NCBI RefSeq assembly: GCF_003086775.1
Contig: NZ_CP026001.1
Location: 4,120,125-4,184,124, forward strand
Length of the DNA stretch: 64,000 nt
Direction: 5' to 3'
From: Stenotrophomonas sp. ZAC14D1_NAIMI4_1
GTDB taxonomy: Bacteria; Pseudomonadota; Gammaproteobacteria; Xanthomonadales; Xanthomonadaceae
The translations under genes and the position numbers were made by a program. Shown piece after piece: positions 43,873-52,669 of the stretch. The notes below the pieces were generated by a model. It ran no database searches. It had not been told where the DNA came from and saw nothing but the letters and a program-made list of their open reading frames with translations. The first letter of the stretch is position 1. Each line of letters begins with the position of its first letter.

Positions 43873-44244
43873 TCAGGTCGCTATCGGGGCCTGTACGGCG
43901 ATGCGGTTGCCTTCGCTGTCGGCGATCTCCGCCACGCGCCAGCCGCCGGCCTCGGCAGGGCCGAAACGCAGCGCGGCACCGGCCTGCAGCGCGCGGGCCA
44001 GGCTGGCGTCCAGATCATCGACACCGATGTAGATGCGCGCGCCCTGCTCGGACGGGCGATAGTCCGCGCCGTGCACCAGGGCCATGCTGGCGCCGCCGGC
44101 GTCATCCTCGAACGGCAGGTAGGCCATCGTGCAGTCGTGCACATGCACCGGAGCGTCGATCACCACCTGCAGCCACTGCTGGTAGAACGCGATGGCGCGG
44201 GCGAGGTCGGCCACCGCAATCTCGACATGCATGACAGGGTTCAT
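43873..44244 (-). CDS. VOC (glyoxalase/bleomycin-resistance) family protein
   Basis: The 123-residue cytosolic protein has the paired beta-alpha-beta-beta-beta modules of the vicinal oxygen chelate fold: MHVEIAVADLARAIAFYQQW, then ARIYIGVDDLDASLARALQA and GWRVAEIADSEGNRIAVQAP. Possible metal ligands are His6 and the Glu in IADSEGN, but a binding role is equally possible. The product of reaction cannot be stated. It lies 17 bp after the response-regulator gene on the same strand, so it may be part of that operon. Confidence 0.85.
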   Translation of the reverse strand: MNPVMHVEIAVADLARAIAFYQQWLQVVIDAPVHVHDCTMAYLPFEDDAGGASMALVHGADYRPSEQGARIYIGVDDLDASLARALQAGAALRFGPAEAGGWRVAEIADSEGNRIAVQAPIAT

Positions 44245-44261
44245 CGCTGCACCACTCCGCT

Positions 44262-44900
44262 TCAGATGATGCGCAGGGTAATCGCCTTCAGCACCGCGCG
44301 GGTACGGTCGCGCGTGCCGAGCTTGTCGAGGATGGTGGACACGTAGTTCTTCACCGTGCCTTCGGCCAGGAACAGGCTGCGCGCGATTTCCTTGTTGCTG
44401 TAGCCGCCGGCCAGCAGGCGCAGGATGGCCACTTCGCGTTCGCCGAAGGTATCGCTGGGCGGTGCTTCGTCGTGGAAACGGTAGCGCGAGCGCACCGGTT
44501 CGGTGCTGACCGGCAGCAGCAGGGTTTCGCCGGCGGCCACCCGCTCGATCGCCTCGCGCAGGTCGGCCGGCGCCGCATCCTTCAACAGGAACCCCTGTGC
44601 ACCGGCTTCGCTGGCGCGCAGCAGCAGGTCGCTTTCATCGAAGGTGGTCAGCAGCAGGCAGGGTGTGGCATCGCCGCGGGCGCGCAGCTGGCGCAGCGCC
44701 CCGATGCCATCCAGGCCGGGCATGCGGATATCGCTGAGCACCACGTCCACCGGCTGGGTGGCCAGTGCATCCAGCAGCGCCTGGCCATCCTCGGCTTCCA
44801 GCACCACCTGTACGCCCAGCCCCTGCAGCAGCGCGCGCAGCCCGGCACGGACCAAGGCCTGGTCATCGGCCAGGGCGACGCGGATCGGTGCGCCGCTCAT
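44262..44900 (-). CDS. NarL/FixJ-type response regulator
   Basis: The 212-residue two-domain regulator has a receiver domain with acidic pocket ADDQ (11-14), phosphorylation site Asp57 in VVLSDIRMPGLDG, the Thr of LLLTTFDE and the Lys of FLLKDAAP. The C-terminal LuxR-type helix-turn-helix includes FGEREVAILRLLAGGYSNKE and LFLAEGTVKNYVSTILDKLG. It is coupled to the kinase gene by an ATGA overlap. Target genes unknown. Confidence 0.95.
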   Translation of the reverse strand: MSGAPIRVALADDQALVRAGLRALLQGLGVQVVLEAEDGQALLDALATQPVDVVLSDIRMPGLDGIGALRQLRARGDATPCLLLTTFDESDLLLRASEAGAQGFLLKDAAPADLREAIERVAAGETLLLPVSTEPVRSRYRFHDEAPPSDTFGEREVAILRLLAGGYSNKEIARSLFLAEGTVKNYVSTILDKLGTRDRTRAVLKAITLRII

Positions 44901-45997
44901 GCCGGCAACCGCGCGATCAGGTGCATGCCACCCTGCTCGGTACGGGCCAGCTCCAGCTGGCCGTGCACGTCGGCCAGGCGCTCGCGCATGCCGGAAATGC
45001 CATTGCCTTCGCGGATGCGCTCGGCGCGCTGTCCGTCATCGCGGATATCGATACGCAACCTGGATTCCTCTTCCGTCATTGTCAGCCACACGTTATCGGC
45101 TTCGCCATGCCGTGCGGCATTGGTCAGGGCTTCCTGCACCAGGCGCAGCACGGTCTCGGCCGTGCGCGGGTCGGTCACCCGCACGCCATCGGCGATCTGC
45201 AGCTGCAGGCGCGGGCGCGGAAACGGCGCGGCCAATGCATGCAGGGCGGTATCCAGGTCCAGGCCACGGTCATCGCGCATGGACTGCACGACCTGGCGGA
45301 TGTCGGACAGCAGTTCGCCGGACAGCTGTTCGGCGGTCTGCAGGCCCTCGCGCCCGGCCAGTACCGGATCGGCGGCCAGCGCCCGCAGGTTGAGGCGCAT
45401 GGCCGTGAGCTTGTGCCCCGCCACGTCGTGCAGCTCGCGCGCCAGGCGCAGCCGCTCGGCATCGCGGGCGCTGTCGGCCAGCAGGGCACGGGTGGCCAGC
45501 AGATCGGCGTTGACCCGCGCCAGCTCGTCGCGGGCCAGCGCCGTGCTGCGTGCGTAGTGCGCGGTCAGCGCGGCGAAGGCCTGGAACCCACCGTACAGCA
45601 GCACCACCAGCAGCGGCTGGGTGAAACCGCTGTGGCGCAGCACGGCGTACTCGGCCAGGTTGGCCAGCAGCGCAACCACCAGCACGAAGCGCGGCGGCCA
45701 ATGCTCGGCCAGCTGTGCGACCAGCACCACCAGCAGCACCGGTGCAGTACCGGTGCGTGGCTGCAGGGCGATGAGGGCGACGGCCAGCAGCGCCTGCAGC
45801 ACGGCGGCAACCGCACGCACACGGGTGGGCAACCGCGCCCAGCCGTGCGCCACGAACAACAGCAGGAACACACCGAGCAGCAGCAGGCTCGCCCCGGCAT
45901 CGCTGCGTTGCACGCCGAACGACAGGCCGACCACCAGCACGGTGACCGCGCCGGCGAGGCTGAGGGGACGCAGCAGATGGCGGAGCAGGCTGGGCAT
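44897..45997 (-). CDS. Membrane sensor histidine kinase (HisKA_3 type)
   Basis: The 366-residue protein has five or six N-terminal membrane helices (for example VTVLVVGLSFGV, LLLLGVFLLLFVAHGWARL, VLQALLAVALIALQP and FVLVVALLANLAEYAVL). The dimerisation box LARELHDVAGHKLTAMRLNL holds the phosphoacceptor His190, and the ATPase domain has LVQEALTNAARHG and GNGISGMRERL. This DesK-like design senses a signal in or at the membrane. It passes phosphate to the response regulator that overlaps it downstream. A start at 45997 is preferred because longer extensions are Arg-rich without a ribosome site. Confidence 0.92.
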   Translation of the reverse strand: MPSLLRHLLRPLSLAGAVTVLVVGLSFGVQRSDAGASLLLLGVFLLLFVAHGWARLPTRVRAVAAVLQALLAVALIALQPRTGTAPVLLVVLVAQLAEHWPPRFVLVVALLANLAEYAVLRHSGFTQPLLVVLLYGGFQAFAALTAHYARSTALARDELARVNADLLATRALLADSARDAERLRLARELHDVAGHKLTAMRLNLRALAADPVLAGREGLQTAEQLSGELLSDIRQVVQSMRDDRGLDLDTALHALAAPFPRPRLQLQIADGVRVTDPRTAETVLRLVQEALTNAARHGEADNVWLTMTEEESRLRIDIRDDGQRAERIREGNGISGMRERLADVHGQLELARTEQGGMHLIARLPA

Positions 45998-46146
45998 GGC
46001 CGCATGCTGACCGGCGCGGGCACCCGACGGCAATGGGTCCGGCGCAGAAAGTGACTTCTGGCACGTCGGATCGATGACCACTGGCCCTGAACCCGGGCCA
46101 GGCCGCGGCGCAGACTGGCCCCACACCTCCAGACGGAACTGCCGCC

Positions 46147-46569
46147 ATGATCCGCACCGCCCTGACCTGCTCCCTGCTTGCTGGCCTGCTGCTGGCCGGC
46201 ACCGCTCACGCCGCCGAGCTGACCGTGAACGTGCACGATGTCCGCGCCCAGACCGGTACCCTGCGTGCCGCCCTGGTGTCCTCCGACGAGGCCTGGAACG
46301 GCAAGGCCGCACCGGTGCAGGCACAGCAGGCACACCCGCAGGGCGACAGCCTGCACTTCACCTTCAAGGATCTGCCGGCCGGCAGCTACGCCGTGCTGCT
46401 GACCCACGACGAGAATGACAACGGCAAGCTCGACACCAACCTGGTGGGCATGCCGATCGAAGGCTACGGCTTCAGCAACAATCCGCAGGTGATGCGCAAG
46501 CCGACTTTCGAGGAAGCCCGCTTCACGCTGCCCGCCGCCGGCACCGCCATCGACATCACCCTGCGCTGA
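46147..46569 (+). CDS. Exported DUF2141 protein
   Basis: The 140-residue protein has a clear signal peptide (MIRTALTCSLLAGLLLAGTA, then HAAE). The DUF2141 beta-sandwich follows, with the marks ELTVNVHDVRAQTGTLRAAL, FTFKDLPAGSYAVLLTHDEN and the segment DNGKLDTNLVGMPIEGYGFS. Function is unknown; DUF2141 genes often sit beside carotenoid-cleavage oxygenases or glycosyl enzymes, and here a carotenoid oxygenase follows 25 bp later on the same strand. Probable two-gene operon. Confidence 0.9.
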   Translation: MIRTALTCSLLAGLLLAGTAHAAELTVNVHDVRAQTGTLRAALVSSDEAWNGKAAPVQAQQAHPQGDSLHFTFKDLPAGSYAVLLTHDENDNGKLDTNLVGMPIEGYGFSNNPQVMRKPTFEEARFTLPAAGTAIDITLR

Positions 46570-46594
46570 TTCCCCACCTGCACCGAGGCCCGCC

Positions 46595-48118
46595 ATGGAT
46601 CGCCGCCGCTTCCTCCGCACCCTGATCAGCAGCACCGCAGGCCTGGCCCTGGGCGCCACCGCCCTGCGCAGCGCCCCGGCCTTCGCCAACGACCCGGCGC
46701 AGTTCGCCCAGGGCCTGCAGGAGCATCCGTGGCTGCTGGGCTGGCGCGGGGTGAGCAGCGAGACGCTGGGCCCGGCCACGGTGCAGCTGCAGGGGCGGCT
46801 GCCCGCCGGCCTGGCCGGCACCCTGTACCGCAACGGCCCGGCCTGGAGCGAGCGCGGCACCCTGCGCTACGACCACTGGTTCGACGGCGACGGCATGGTC
46901 CACGGCTGGCATTTCAACGGCGACGGCAGCCTGACCCACCGCGCGCGCATGGTGGCCACGCCCAAGTTCACCCGTGAACAGAAGGCCGGGCGCTTCCTCT
47001 ACCCCGCCGCCGGCACCAGCGTCCCCAACGCGCAGGCGGTGCGCAACAACGACGATGCCAACGTGGCCAACACCTCGGTGATGGCGCTCAATGGCCGTGT
47101 GTTCGCCCTGTGCGAATCCGGCTCGGCGTTCGAGGTCCACCCCGATTCGCTGGAAACCATCGGCCCGGTGACCTGGCGCCCCGACCTGGCGGCCCTGCCG
47201 TTCTCGGCGCACCCGCTGGTGGACCGCGACGGCAGCGTCTGGAACTTTGGTTCGATCAGCCTGATGGGTGGCGCCGGCCTGCTGGTCTGGCACATCGGCA
47301 AGGACGGCCAGCTGCGCAGCGCCGATGTGATCGCGACGCCGGGCCGCGGCTACCTGCATGCCTTCACCATGACCGACACGCACCTGGTGTTCGTGCTGGC
47401 ACCCTTCGACTTCAAGGAGAGCGGCGGCAGCTTCTTCGAACGCATGCAGTTCGCACCGCAGCGCGCCGCCAACATCGCGGTGGTCGCCAAGGACGCCCCT
47501 GACAAGGCGCAATGGTTTGAAGCACCGTTCGCGGCGATCTACCACTTCGGCGACGCGCACCGGAGCAAGGACGGCATCGTGGTGCGCGCCGTGCGCCGCG
47601 ACAACATGGACGAAGCGCGTTCGCCGATGAAGGAAGCGATGGCCGGCGACGGCGCGCATGCCACGAACGGCCACAGCACCTTGGTGGAACTGCACCTGGA
47701 CCTGCGCCGCGGCCAGGCGCGTTGGCAGGACACGGGCATCAGCACGGTGGAGTTCCCGCTGTTCGACCCGCGCACGCCCGACAGCCGCGCCGCCCGCCTG
47801 TATGCACCGACGGTCGATGGCGCCAGCAATACGCCGTACTTCAATGCGGTCGCGGCGTTCGACGTGGAGCGCGGGCGCCGCCAGGTGTGGCGCTACGGCA
47901 GCGACATCATGGCCGAGGAGCATGTGTTCGTGCCCCGCCCCGGCAGCCGCAACCCGGATGATGGCTGGCTGGTCGGCACGTTGCTGGACCCGGTGAACAA
48001 GCGCAGCGGCCTTGCCGTGCTCGATGCGCGCCACGTGCAGGACGGTCCGCTGGCGCAGGCGTGGCTGCCCTATGCGGTGCCGCTGGGCTTCCACGGCACG
48101 TTTGCCGCACAGGCGTAA
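46595..48118 (+). CDS. Carotenoid oxygenase family protein with Tat signal
   Basis: The 507-residue protein starts with a twin-arginine signal (MDRRRFLRTLISSTAGLALG; cleavage near APAFA). The iron-binding seven-bladed propeller of carotenoid/stilbene cleavage dioxygenases follows. Candidate His ligands are in FSAHPLVDRDG, GYLHAFTMTDTH, AAIYHFGDAHRS and the C-terminal GFHGTF. The enzyme would cleave a conjugated double bond of a carotenoid or stilbene in the periplasm; substrate unknown. Tat export implies iron loading in the cytosol before transport. It follows the DUF2141 gene. Confidence 0.92.
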   Translation: MDRRRFLRTLISSTAGLALGATALRSAPAFANDPAQFAQGLQEHPWLLGWRGVSSETLGPATVQLQGRLPAGLAGTLYRNGPAWSERGTLRYDHWFDGDGMVHGWHFNGDGSLTHRARMVATPKFTREQKAGRFLYPAAGTSVPNAQAVRNNDDANVANTSVMALNGRVFALCESGSAFEVHPDSLETIGPVTWRPDLAALPFSAHPLVDRDGSVWNFGSISLMGGAGLLVWHIGKDGQLRSADVIATPGRGYLHAFTMTDTHLVFVLAPFDFKESGGSFFERMQFAPQRAANIAVVAKDAPDKAQWFEAPFAAIYHFGDAHRSKDGIVVRAVRRDNMDEARSPMKEAMAGDGAHATNGHSTLVELHLDLRRGQARWQDTGISTVEFPLFDPRTPDSRAARLYAPTVDGASNTPYFNAVAAFDVERGRRQVWRYGSDIMAEEHVFVPRPGSRNPDDGWLVGTLLDPVNKRSGLAVLDARHVQDGPLAQAWLPYAVPLGFHGTFAAQA

Positions 48119-48189
48119 GCGCACGCGCACGCGGTCCGCACGCCGCCGCTGGCATGCTGAAGCTCCCCCGCGTCCTGCTGGAGCACCGC

Positions 48190-48906
48190 ATGCCCTTATC
48201 CGACCACCGCCACGCGCTGGCACCGCACGGCCACCTGCGGGTGGCGATCAACCTGGGCAATCCGGTGCTGGCCCAGGGCGATGCCCGATCGCCGCGCGGG
48301 CCATCTCTGGAACTGGCCACGGCGCTGGCGCAGCGGCTGGGCGTGCAGGCCCGCTTCACCTGCCACGAGGCAGCAGCTTCGGTCGTGGCCGCAGCCGCTG
48401 ACGACGCCTGGGACCTGGCCTTCCTGGCGGTGGATCCGGCGCGTGCCGACCGTATTGCCTTCAGTGCGCCGTACGTGGAAATCGAAGGCACCTACCTGCT
48501 GCGCGAGGCCAGCCCTGCGCGCACGGTGGCCGACCTCGACCGCGAAGGCGTGCGTATCGCGGTCGGCCGCGGTGCGGCCTATGACCTGTACCTGAGCCGC
48601 GAACTGCAGCACGCGCAGATCGAACGCGCCGCCACCTCGGCCGAGGCGATCGAGCTGTTCGACCAGCAGCAGCTGGATGCGGCGGCGGGGGTCCGCCAAC
48701 CGCTGCAGGCCTGGGCGCAGGCGCATCCCGGGCATCGGGTGCTGGCTGATCGTTTCACCGCGATCCAGCAGGCGGTGGCGGCCCCGGCATCGCGGCCGGC
48801 AGATGCGCTGCAGGCGTTGTTCGCCGAAGTGGAGGCGATCAAGCAGGGGCCGCTGCTGGGCGAAGCGTTCGCGCGTGCCGGGCAGGCGGTGACGCTGGTG
48901 CGGTGA
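48190..48906 (+). CDS. Solute-binding-protein-like (family 3), apparently without signal peptide
   Basis: The 238-residue protein has the periplasmic amino-acid-binding fold: GHLRVAINLGNPVLAQGDAR, the ligand pocket DLAFLAVDPARADRIAFSAP and YVEIEGTYLLREASPARTVA, then GVRIAVGRGAAYDLYLSREL. Start 48190 has GGAG 8 bases upstream. Longer reading to 48154 adds only a short polar segment, so no export signal is visible. It may be a cytosolic binding or sensing protein, or a lost-signal member. No ABC permease genes are nearby. Confidence 0.82.
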   Translation: MPLSDHRHALAPHGHLRVAINLGNPVLAQGDARSPRGPSLELATALAQRLGVQARFTCHEAAASVVAAAADDAWDLAFLAVDPARADRIAFSAPYVEIEGTYLLREASPARTVADLDREGVRIAVGRGAAYDLYLSRELQHAQIERAATSAEAIELFDQQQLDAAAGVRQPLQAWAQAHPGHRVLADRFTAIQQAVAAPASRPADALQALFAEVEAIKQGPLLGEAFARAGQAVTLVR

Positions 48907-48921
48907 GGGCGTTTGCGTTTT

Positions 48922-49017
48922 GTAGAGTCGAGCTTGCTCGACTGAAGCGGAAGAAGCAGTCGAGCAAGCTCGACTCTACAAAGAGCGAGAAGCAGCCGAG
49001 CATGGGCTCGGCTCTAC
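48922..49017. repeat. SMAG cluster (three palindromes)
   Basis: GTAGAGTCGAGCTTGCTCGACTG, its facing partner CAGTCGAGCAAGCTCGACTCTAC and CAGCCGAGCATGGGCTCGGCTCTAC. The CTA at 49014-49016 is the stop codon of the AEC transporter gene. Confidence 0.85.
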
Positions 49018-49952
49018 CGTTGCAGCAGCGCCAGGTATCCGGTCACCGTCAGCAGGGACAACAGGGTTGTCCCCAGCACCGTGGCCGCCGTGGTCGACGC
49101 TTCGCGGCGGTGGAACTCGGCCAGCATGAAGGGCCCCGTACCGGTGGGCAGCACGGCCATCAGCACGGCGGCGTGCGCCAGCGCGGCCGGCAGCGCGAAT
49201 ACCTGCGTGGCCAGCAGCCACACCAGCAGGGGGTGCACCAGCAGCTTCAACCCGCCCAGCACCACGGCACTGCGCGCAGCACCCGGCACGGGCGAGCGCC
49301 GCTCTCCGAGGAACAGGCCCAGCGCGATCAGCGCGCACGGCGCCGCCGCACCGCCCAGCAGCTTCAGGAACGTTTCCGCCGGTGCGGGCATCGACAGGCC
49401 CAGCGCCATCGGCAGCACGCCGGCCAGCGGCGCCAGCAGCAGCGGATTGCGCAGCAGCGAGCGCGCCACCTTGCCCAGCAGATGGTGCAGGCGCTGCTCG
49501 CGCTGCAGGCCGATCTCAATCAGCACGATGGCGGCGGCAAACAACACGCACACCGTCAGCAGGGTCGCCACCAGGGTCGGCGCCAGCGCCGACTGCCCGA
49601 GCGCGGCCACCGCCAGCGGAAAGCCGACGAAACCGGTGTTGGCATAAGCGGCGTTGAGCCCGTCGATGCTGGCATCGGCCAGCGCGTGGCCGCGGCGTCG
49701 GCGCCACCACACCGTGGCGGCAAACAGCAGCGCCGTGCCACCGCCGAAGCTGGCGATGAACCCCGGGTGCCACAATTGTCGCCAGTGCGCGTTGGCGACC
49801 ACGTCGAACAGCAGCGCCGGCAGCGCCAGCTGCACCACGAACCGGTTCAGTTCGCTGGTCGAGTGCGGGCCCAGCGCGCCACTGCGGCGGGCCAGCCAGC
49901 CGGCAAAGATCAGCGCGAACACGGGAAGGACGATGGCCAGGACGGACAGCAT
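49014..49952 (-). CDS. AEC (auxin efflux carrier) family permease
   Basis: The 312-residue inner-membrane carrier has about ten helices. The N-terminus LSVLAIVLPVFALIFAGWLA, the segment ANTGFVGFPLAVAALGQSAL with its conserved Asn-Thr-Gly-Phe and the terminal region LMAVLPTGTGPFMLAEFHRR are typical of AEC transporters, which move organic acids or similar anions. The substrate is not known. It is divergent from a LysR-type gene over a 93-bp gap and is the likely target of that regulator. TAG stop from a SMAG element. Confidence 0.92.
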   Translation of the reverse strand: MLSVLAIVLPVFALIFAGWLARRSGALGPHSTSELNRFVVQLALPALLFDVVANAHWRQLWHPGFIASFGGGTALLFAATVWWRRRRGHALADASIDGLNAAYANTGFVGFPLAVAALGQSALAPTLVATLLTVCVLFAAAIVLIEIGLQREQRLHHLLGKVARSLLRNPLLLAPLAGVLPMALGLSMPAPAETFLKLLGGAAAPCALIALGLFLGERRSPVPGAARSAVVLGGLKLLVHPLLVWLLATQVFALPAALAHAAVLMAVLPTGTGPFMLAEFHRREASTTAATVLGTTLLSLLTVTGYLALLQR

Positions 49953-50045
49953 GGGCAGCGCGGAGGGAGGGAATGCCGCGCAGGCTACGCGCCATCATCA
50001 ATACCTTCCAATGCTTTTAACGGGCGCCAGCGATACCATTCGCGC

Positions 50046-50921
50046 ATGATCGACATCCGCCCGCTGCGTTACTTCCTGGCCGTCGCTGAAACCCTGCACT
50101 TCGGTCGCGCCGCCGAACGGCTCAATGTCACCCAGCCGCCGCTGAGCCGGCAGATCGCCGCGCTGGAGGAATCGCTGGGCGTGGCGCTGCTGGAGCGCGA
50201 CTCGCGCCACGTGCGCCTGACCGCCGCCGGCCAGCGTTTCCAGGAAGACGCCCGCGGGGTGATGAATGCCCTGCAGCAGGCCTGCCACGCTGCCCGCCAG
50301 GTCGGTGCGGGCGAGCTGGGCGAGCTGCAGGTGGGCTTCATGATGCATGCGGCGCACAGCTCGGTACCGCCGCTGGCCCGTCGCTTCATTGCCGCGCATC
50401 CACAGGTGCAGCTGCGGTTGCGTGAGGCGCTGCCGATGGCCCTGCTGGACGGGGTCCGCTCGGGTGCGCTGGATGCGGGCATCGGCTTTGCGCCGGCGTC
50501 GCTGCGCGGGCTGGAACTGCTGCCACTGCAGGAAGAGCCGCTGTGCGTGGTGGTGCCGGCCGACCATCGCCTGGCCCGCCGCCGCAGCGTCGATATCACC
50601 GCCCTGGCTGGCGAAGCACTGATCACCGCGCCGGCCGACGTGGTGCCGACCCTGCGCGAAGCCATCGAAGCCAGCTTCCATGCCGCCGGCCTGCAAGCCG
50701 ATGTGCGGCTGGAGGTGCAGCTTCAGCAGAGCATCGTCAGCCTGGTGGGCGAAGGGCTGGGCATCGCGCTGGTGCCGGCCTCGCTGCAGCGCATGGGCAT
50801 GCCCGGCGTGTCCTTCGTTCGCCTGAAGGACGCGCCGCGCGTGCAGCAGGTGGTGTTCTGGAAGGCCGACAACCGCAACCCGGTGCTGGCGCGGTTCCTG
50901 GCCTGCGTGGTTGATGGGTGA
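50046..50921 (+). CDS. LysR-family transcriptional regulator
   Basis: The 291-residue protein has the N-terminal winged helix IRPLRYFLAVAETLHFGRAA with RLNVTQPPLSRQIAALEESL, followed by a substrate-binding-like effector domain (GELQVGFMMHAAHSSVPPLA, then LPLQEEPLCVVVPADHRLAR). Its best relatives by pattern are the BenM/CatM-type group, which respond to aromatic or organic acids. It is divergent from the AEC carrier; the gap contains AATGCTTTTAACGGGCGC, too short a sequence to define a binding site. Start 50046 fits the family N-terminus. Confidence 0.93.
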   Translation: MIDIRPLRYFLAVAETLHFGRAAERLNVTQPPLSRQIAALEESLGVALLERDSRHVRLTAAGQRFQEDARGVMNALQQACHAARQVGAGELGELQVGFMMHAAHSSVPPLARRFIAAHPQVQLRLREALPMALLDGVRSGALDAGIGFAPASLRGLELLPLQEEPLCVVVPADHRLARRRSVDITALAGEALITAPADVVPTLREAIEASFHAAGLQADVRLEVQLQQSIVSLVGEGLGIALVPASLQRMGMPGVSFVRLKDAPRVQQVVFWKADNRNPVLARFLACVVDG

Positions 50922-50925
50922 AGAG

Positions 50926-50986
50926 CAGTCGAGCATGGCTCGGCTCTACAAAGGGCGATGAGCAGTCGAGCATGGCTCGACTCTAC
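50926..50986. repeat. SMAG pair
   Basis: GCAGTCGAGCATGGCTCGGCTCTAC and GCAGTCGAGCATGGCTCGACTCTAC, in direct orientation, lie between the convergent LysR-type and phosphatase genes. Confidence 0.8.
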
Positions 50987-50996
50987 AAAGGGCGGG

Positions 50997-52556
50997 TCAG
51001 CGCTGCAGGGCGTCCTGCACGGCCTTGGCCACGTCGGTGTTGTCGATGTAGCTGCCGTCGTTCCAGCGCACGTGCTGGCGGTAGCCGGCATCGACGCCGC
51101 GCACGCGCTGGCCCAGCAGCTCGGCGCCGTTGCCCTTGGCCCACAGCGGCACCAGGCCGTTGGAGTGGTTGCCGGTGGGGCGGAAGCTCATGCCCGGCAT
51201 CTGCCCGCGGCCGTTGTTGCGCACCGGCTCGAAGGCTACCTTCTGCGCGTCCGGGCCCATCGGCATGCTGTTGTCGTGGTCGGTGGTGACGATCAGCAGG
51301 TTGCGTTCCCAGCCGCCGTTCTGCTCGATCCACGCCACCACCGCCGACACCGCGTCGTTGAACTCGGCGGTTTCCTCGATCAGGCGGCCGTACTGGGGCT
51401 GGTCGGTGCAGGCACCGTAATGCCACTCGGTACCGCAGGCGCTGGTGTGCGCGGCCCAGTCGGTGGCACCGCCTTCAACCATCAGGAACAGGCCCTTGGG
51501 CGAGCGCTGCTGCAGGAAGCGCAGCGCACCCCGGGTCATGGTGGCCAGGTCCGGCACGCTGTCGATCTTCTTCACCCCTGACGGCGTGGCGGCATCGCGA
51601 CCGACCACCGGCAGCTGGCGCGCCTGCTGCAGGGTGTTGGCCACGCGCGGCACGCCGATCAGCGGGCGGTCAGCCGGCAGGCGGCCGTCGGCCAGCGCGG
51701 CGAAGTCGTCCTTGCTGCGGATCAGGCGCCAGGCACCGGCCGGGTTGCCGGCAATCGGCGTGCCCGCTTCCAGCTGCTGCCAATCCTGCTGCGATACCCA
51801 TTCCCACGGGTTCTGACAGCCTTCGGCGGCAACCTTGTCCATGCTGTCCACGCAGGGCCTTCCGTCGACGCTGTAGCCGGGGCCACCGGTGCCCATCACC
51901 AGATCCATGTGGCCCTGGGCCAGCATCTGGTGGGCGATCTGGTGGTAGCTGTTGCGCGATTCGGCCTGCGCGGCGAACGCCGCCGGGGTGGCATGCGGGA
52001 ACGGCACCGAGGTGACCACGCCGGTGGCCATGCCCAGCGCCTTCGCACGGAGGGTATTGAACTCCACCGGCTGGCCATCGTTGTTGTAGTTGATGGCGTT
52101 GTTGTAGGTCTTCACCCCGGACGACAGCGCGGTGCCGGCGGCGGCGCTGTCGGTGGCCACAGCCGCCAGGTACTGGTAGGCGACAAAGGGCAGATCCGGT
52201 GCCGGAACTTCGGTGGTGTCCCACGCCTGGGCGGGGTCATAGCCGATGCGCTGCGAATCGTCGCGGGTGGGCTGGCCACTGGCGTTGAGCGGGAAGGTGG
52301 TGACCGCCAGGCGCTGCGGGAAGTCCGCATACGGCGCGCCTTCGCGGCTGCCGTACTGCCAGTACGCGGCCGCATCCCAGGTGCCCCAGCCCGCGCCGTC
52401 GTTGATCATCACGATAATGTTGTGCGGGCGCGCTTCGGTGGTTGTCGCGGTGGCCGCCTGCGCATCGGGACGCGCATTGGGCTGACAGGCAGTGAGCGCG
52501 GCAAGCGCAGCCAGGATCGACGGGCACAGCCAGCGTCGCGCGAGGGGTCGGGTCAT
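50997..52556 (-). CDS. Alkaline phosphatase superfamily lipoprotein
   Basis: The 519-residue exported phosphomonoesterase has an N-terminal signal with lipobox LTAC (Cys24). Metal-site motifs are NIIVMINDGAGWGTW (Asp53), the nucleophile Ser137 in ATDSAAAGTALSSG, FLMVEGGATDWAAH and IVTTDHDNSMPM. Overall layout is that of PhoA, with a large insertion near residues 255-330. Lipidation would hold it on a membrane facing the periplasm. AGGAA precedes the start. Divergent from the DD-carboxypeptidase gene; no pho box was recognised in the short gap. Confidence 0.9.
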   Translation of the reverse strand: MTRPLARRWLCPSILAALAALTACQPNARPDAQAATATTTEARPHNIIVMINDGAGWGTWDAAAYWQYGSREGAPYADFPQRLAVTTFPLNASGQPTRDDSQRIGYDPAQAWDTTEVPAPDLPFVAYQYLAAVATDSAAAGTALSSGVKTYNNAINYNNDGQPVEFNTLRAKALGMATGVVTSVPFPHATPAAFAAQAESRNSYHQIAHQMLAQGHMDLVMGTGGPGYSVDGRPCVDSMDKVAAEGCQNPWEWVSQQDWQQLEAGTPIAGNPAGAWRLIRSKDDFAALADGRLPADRPLIGVPRVANTLQQARQLPVVGRDAATPSGVKKIDSVPDLATMTRGALRFLQQRSPKGLFLMVEGGATDWAAHTSACGTEWHYGACTDQPQYGRLIEETAEFNDAVSAVVAWIEQNGGWERNLLIVTTDHDNSMPMGPDAQKVAFEPVRNNGRGQMPGMSFRPTGNHSNGLVPLWAKGNGAELLGQRVRGVDAGYRQHVRWNDGSYIDNTDVAKAVQDALQR

Positions 52557-52669
52557 GGGATTCCTGCAGTACGAACGGCGGCGACACCGCCAACAGCGGC
52601 TCGTTATATCATTGCAATGTTGCAGATTCGTGCGGCATTGCTGCCTGCACGCTGCGTACGATTGCGTTG

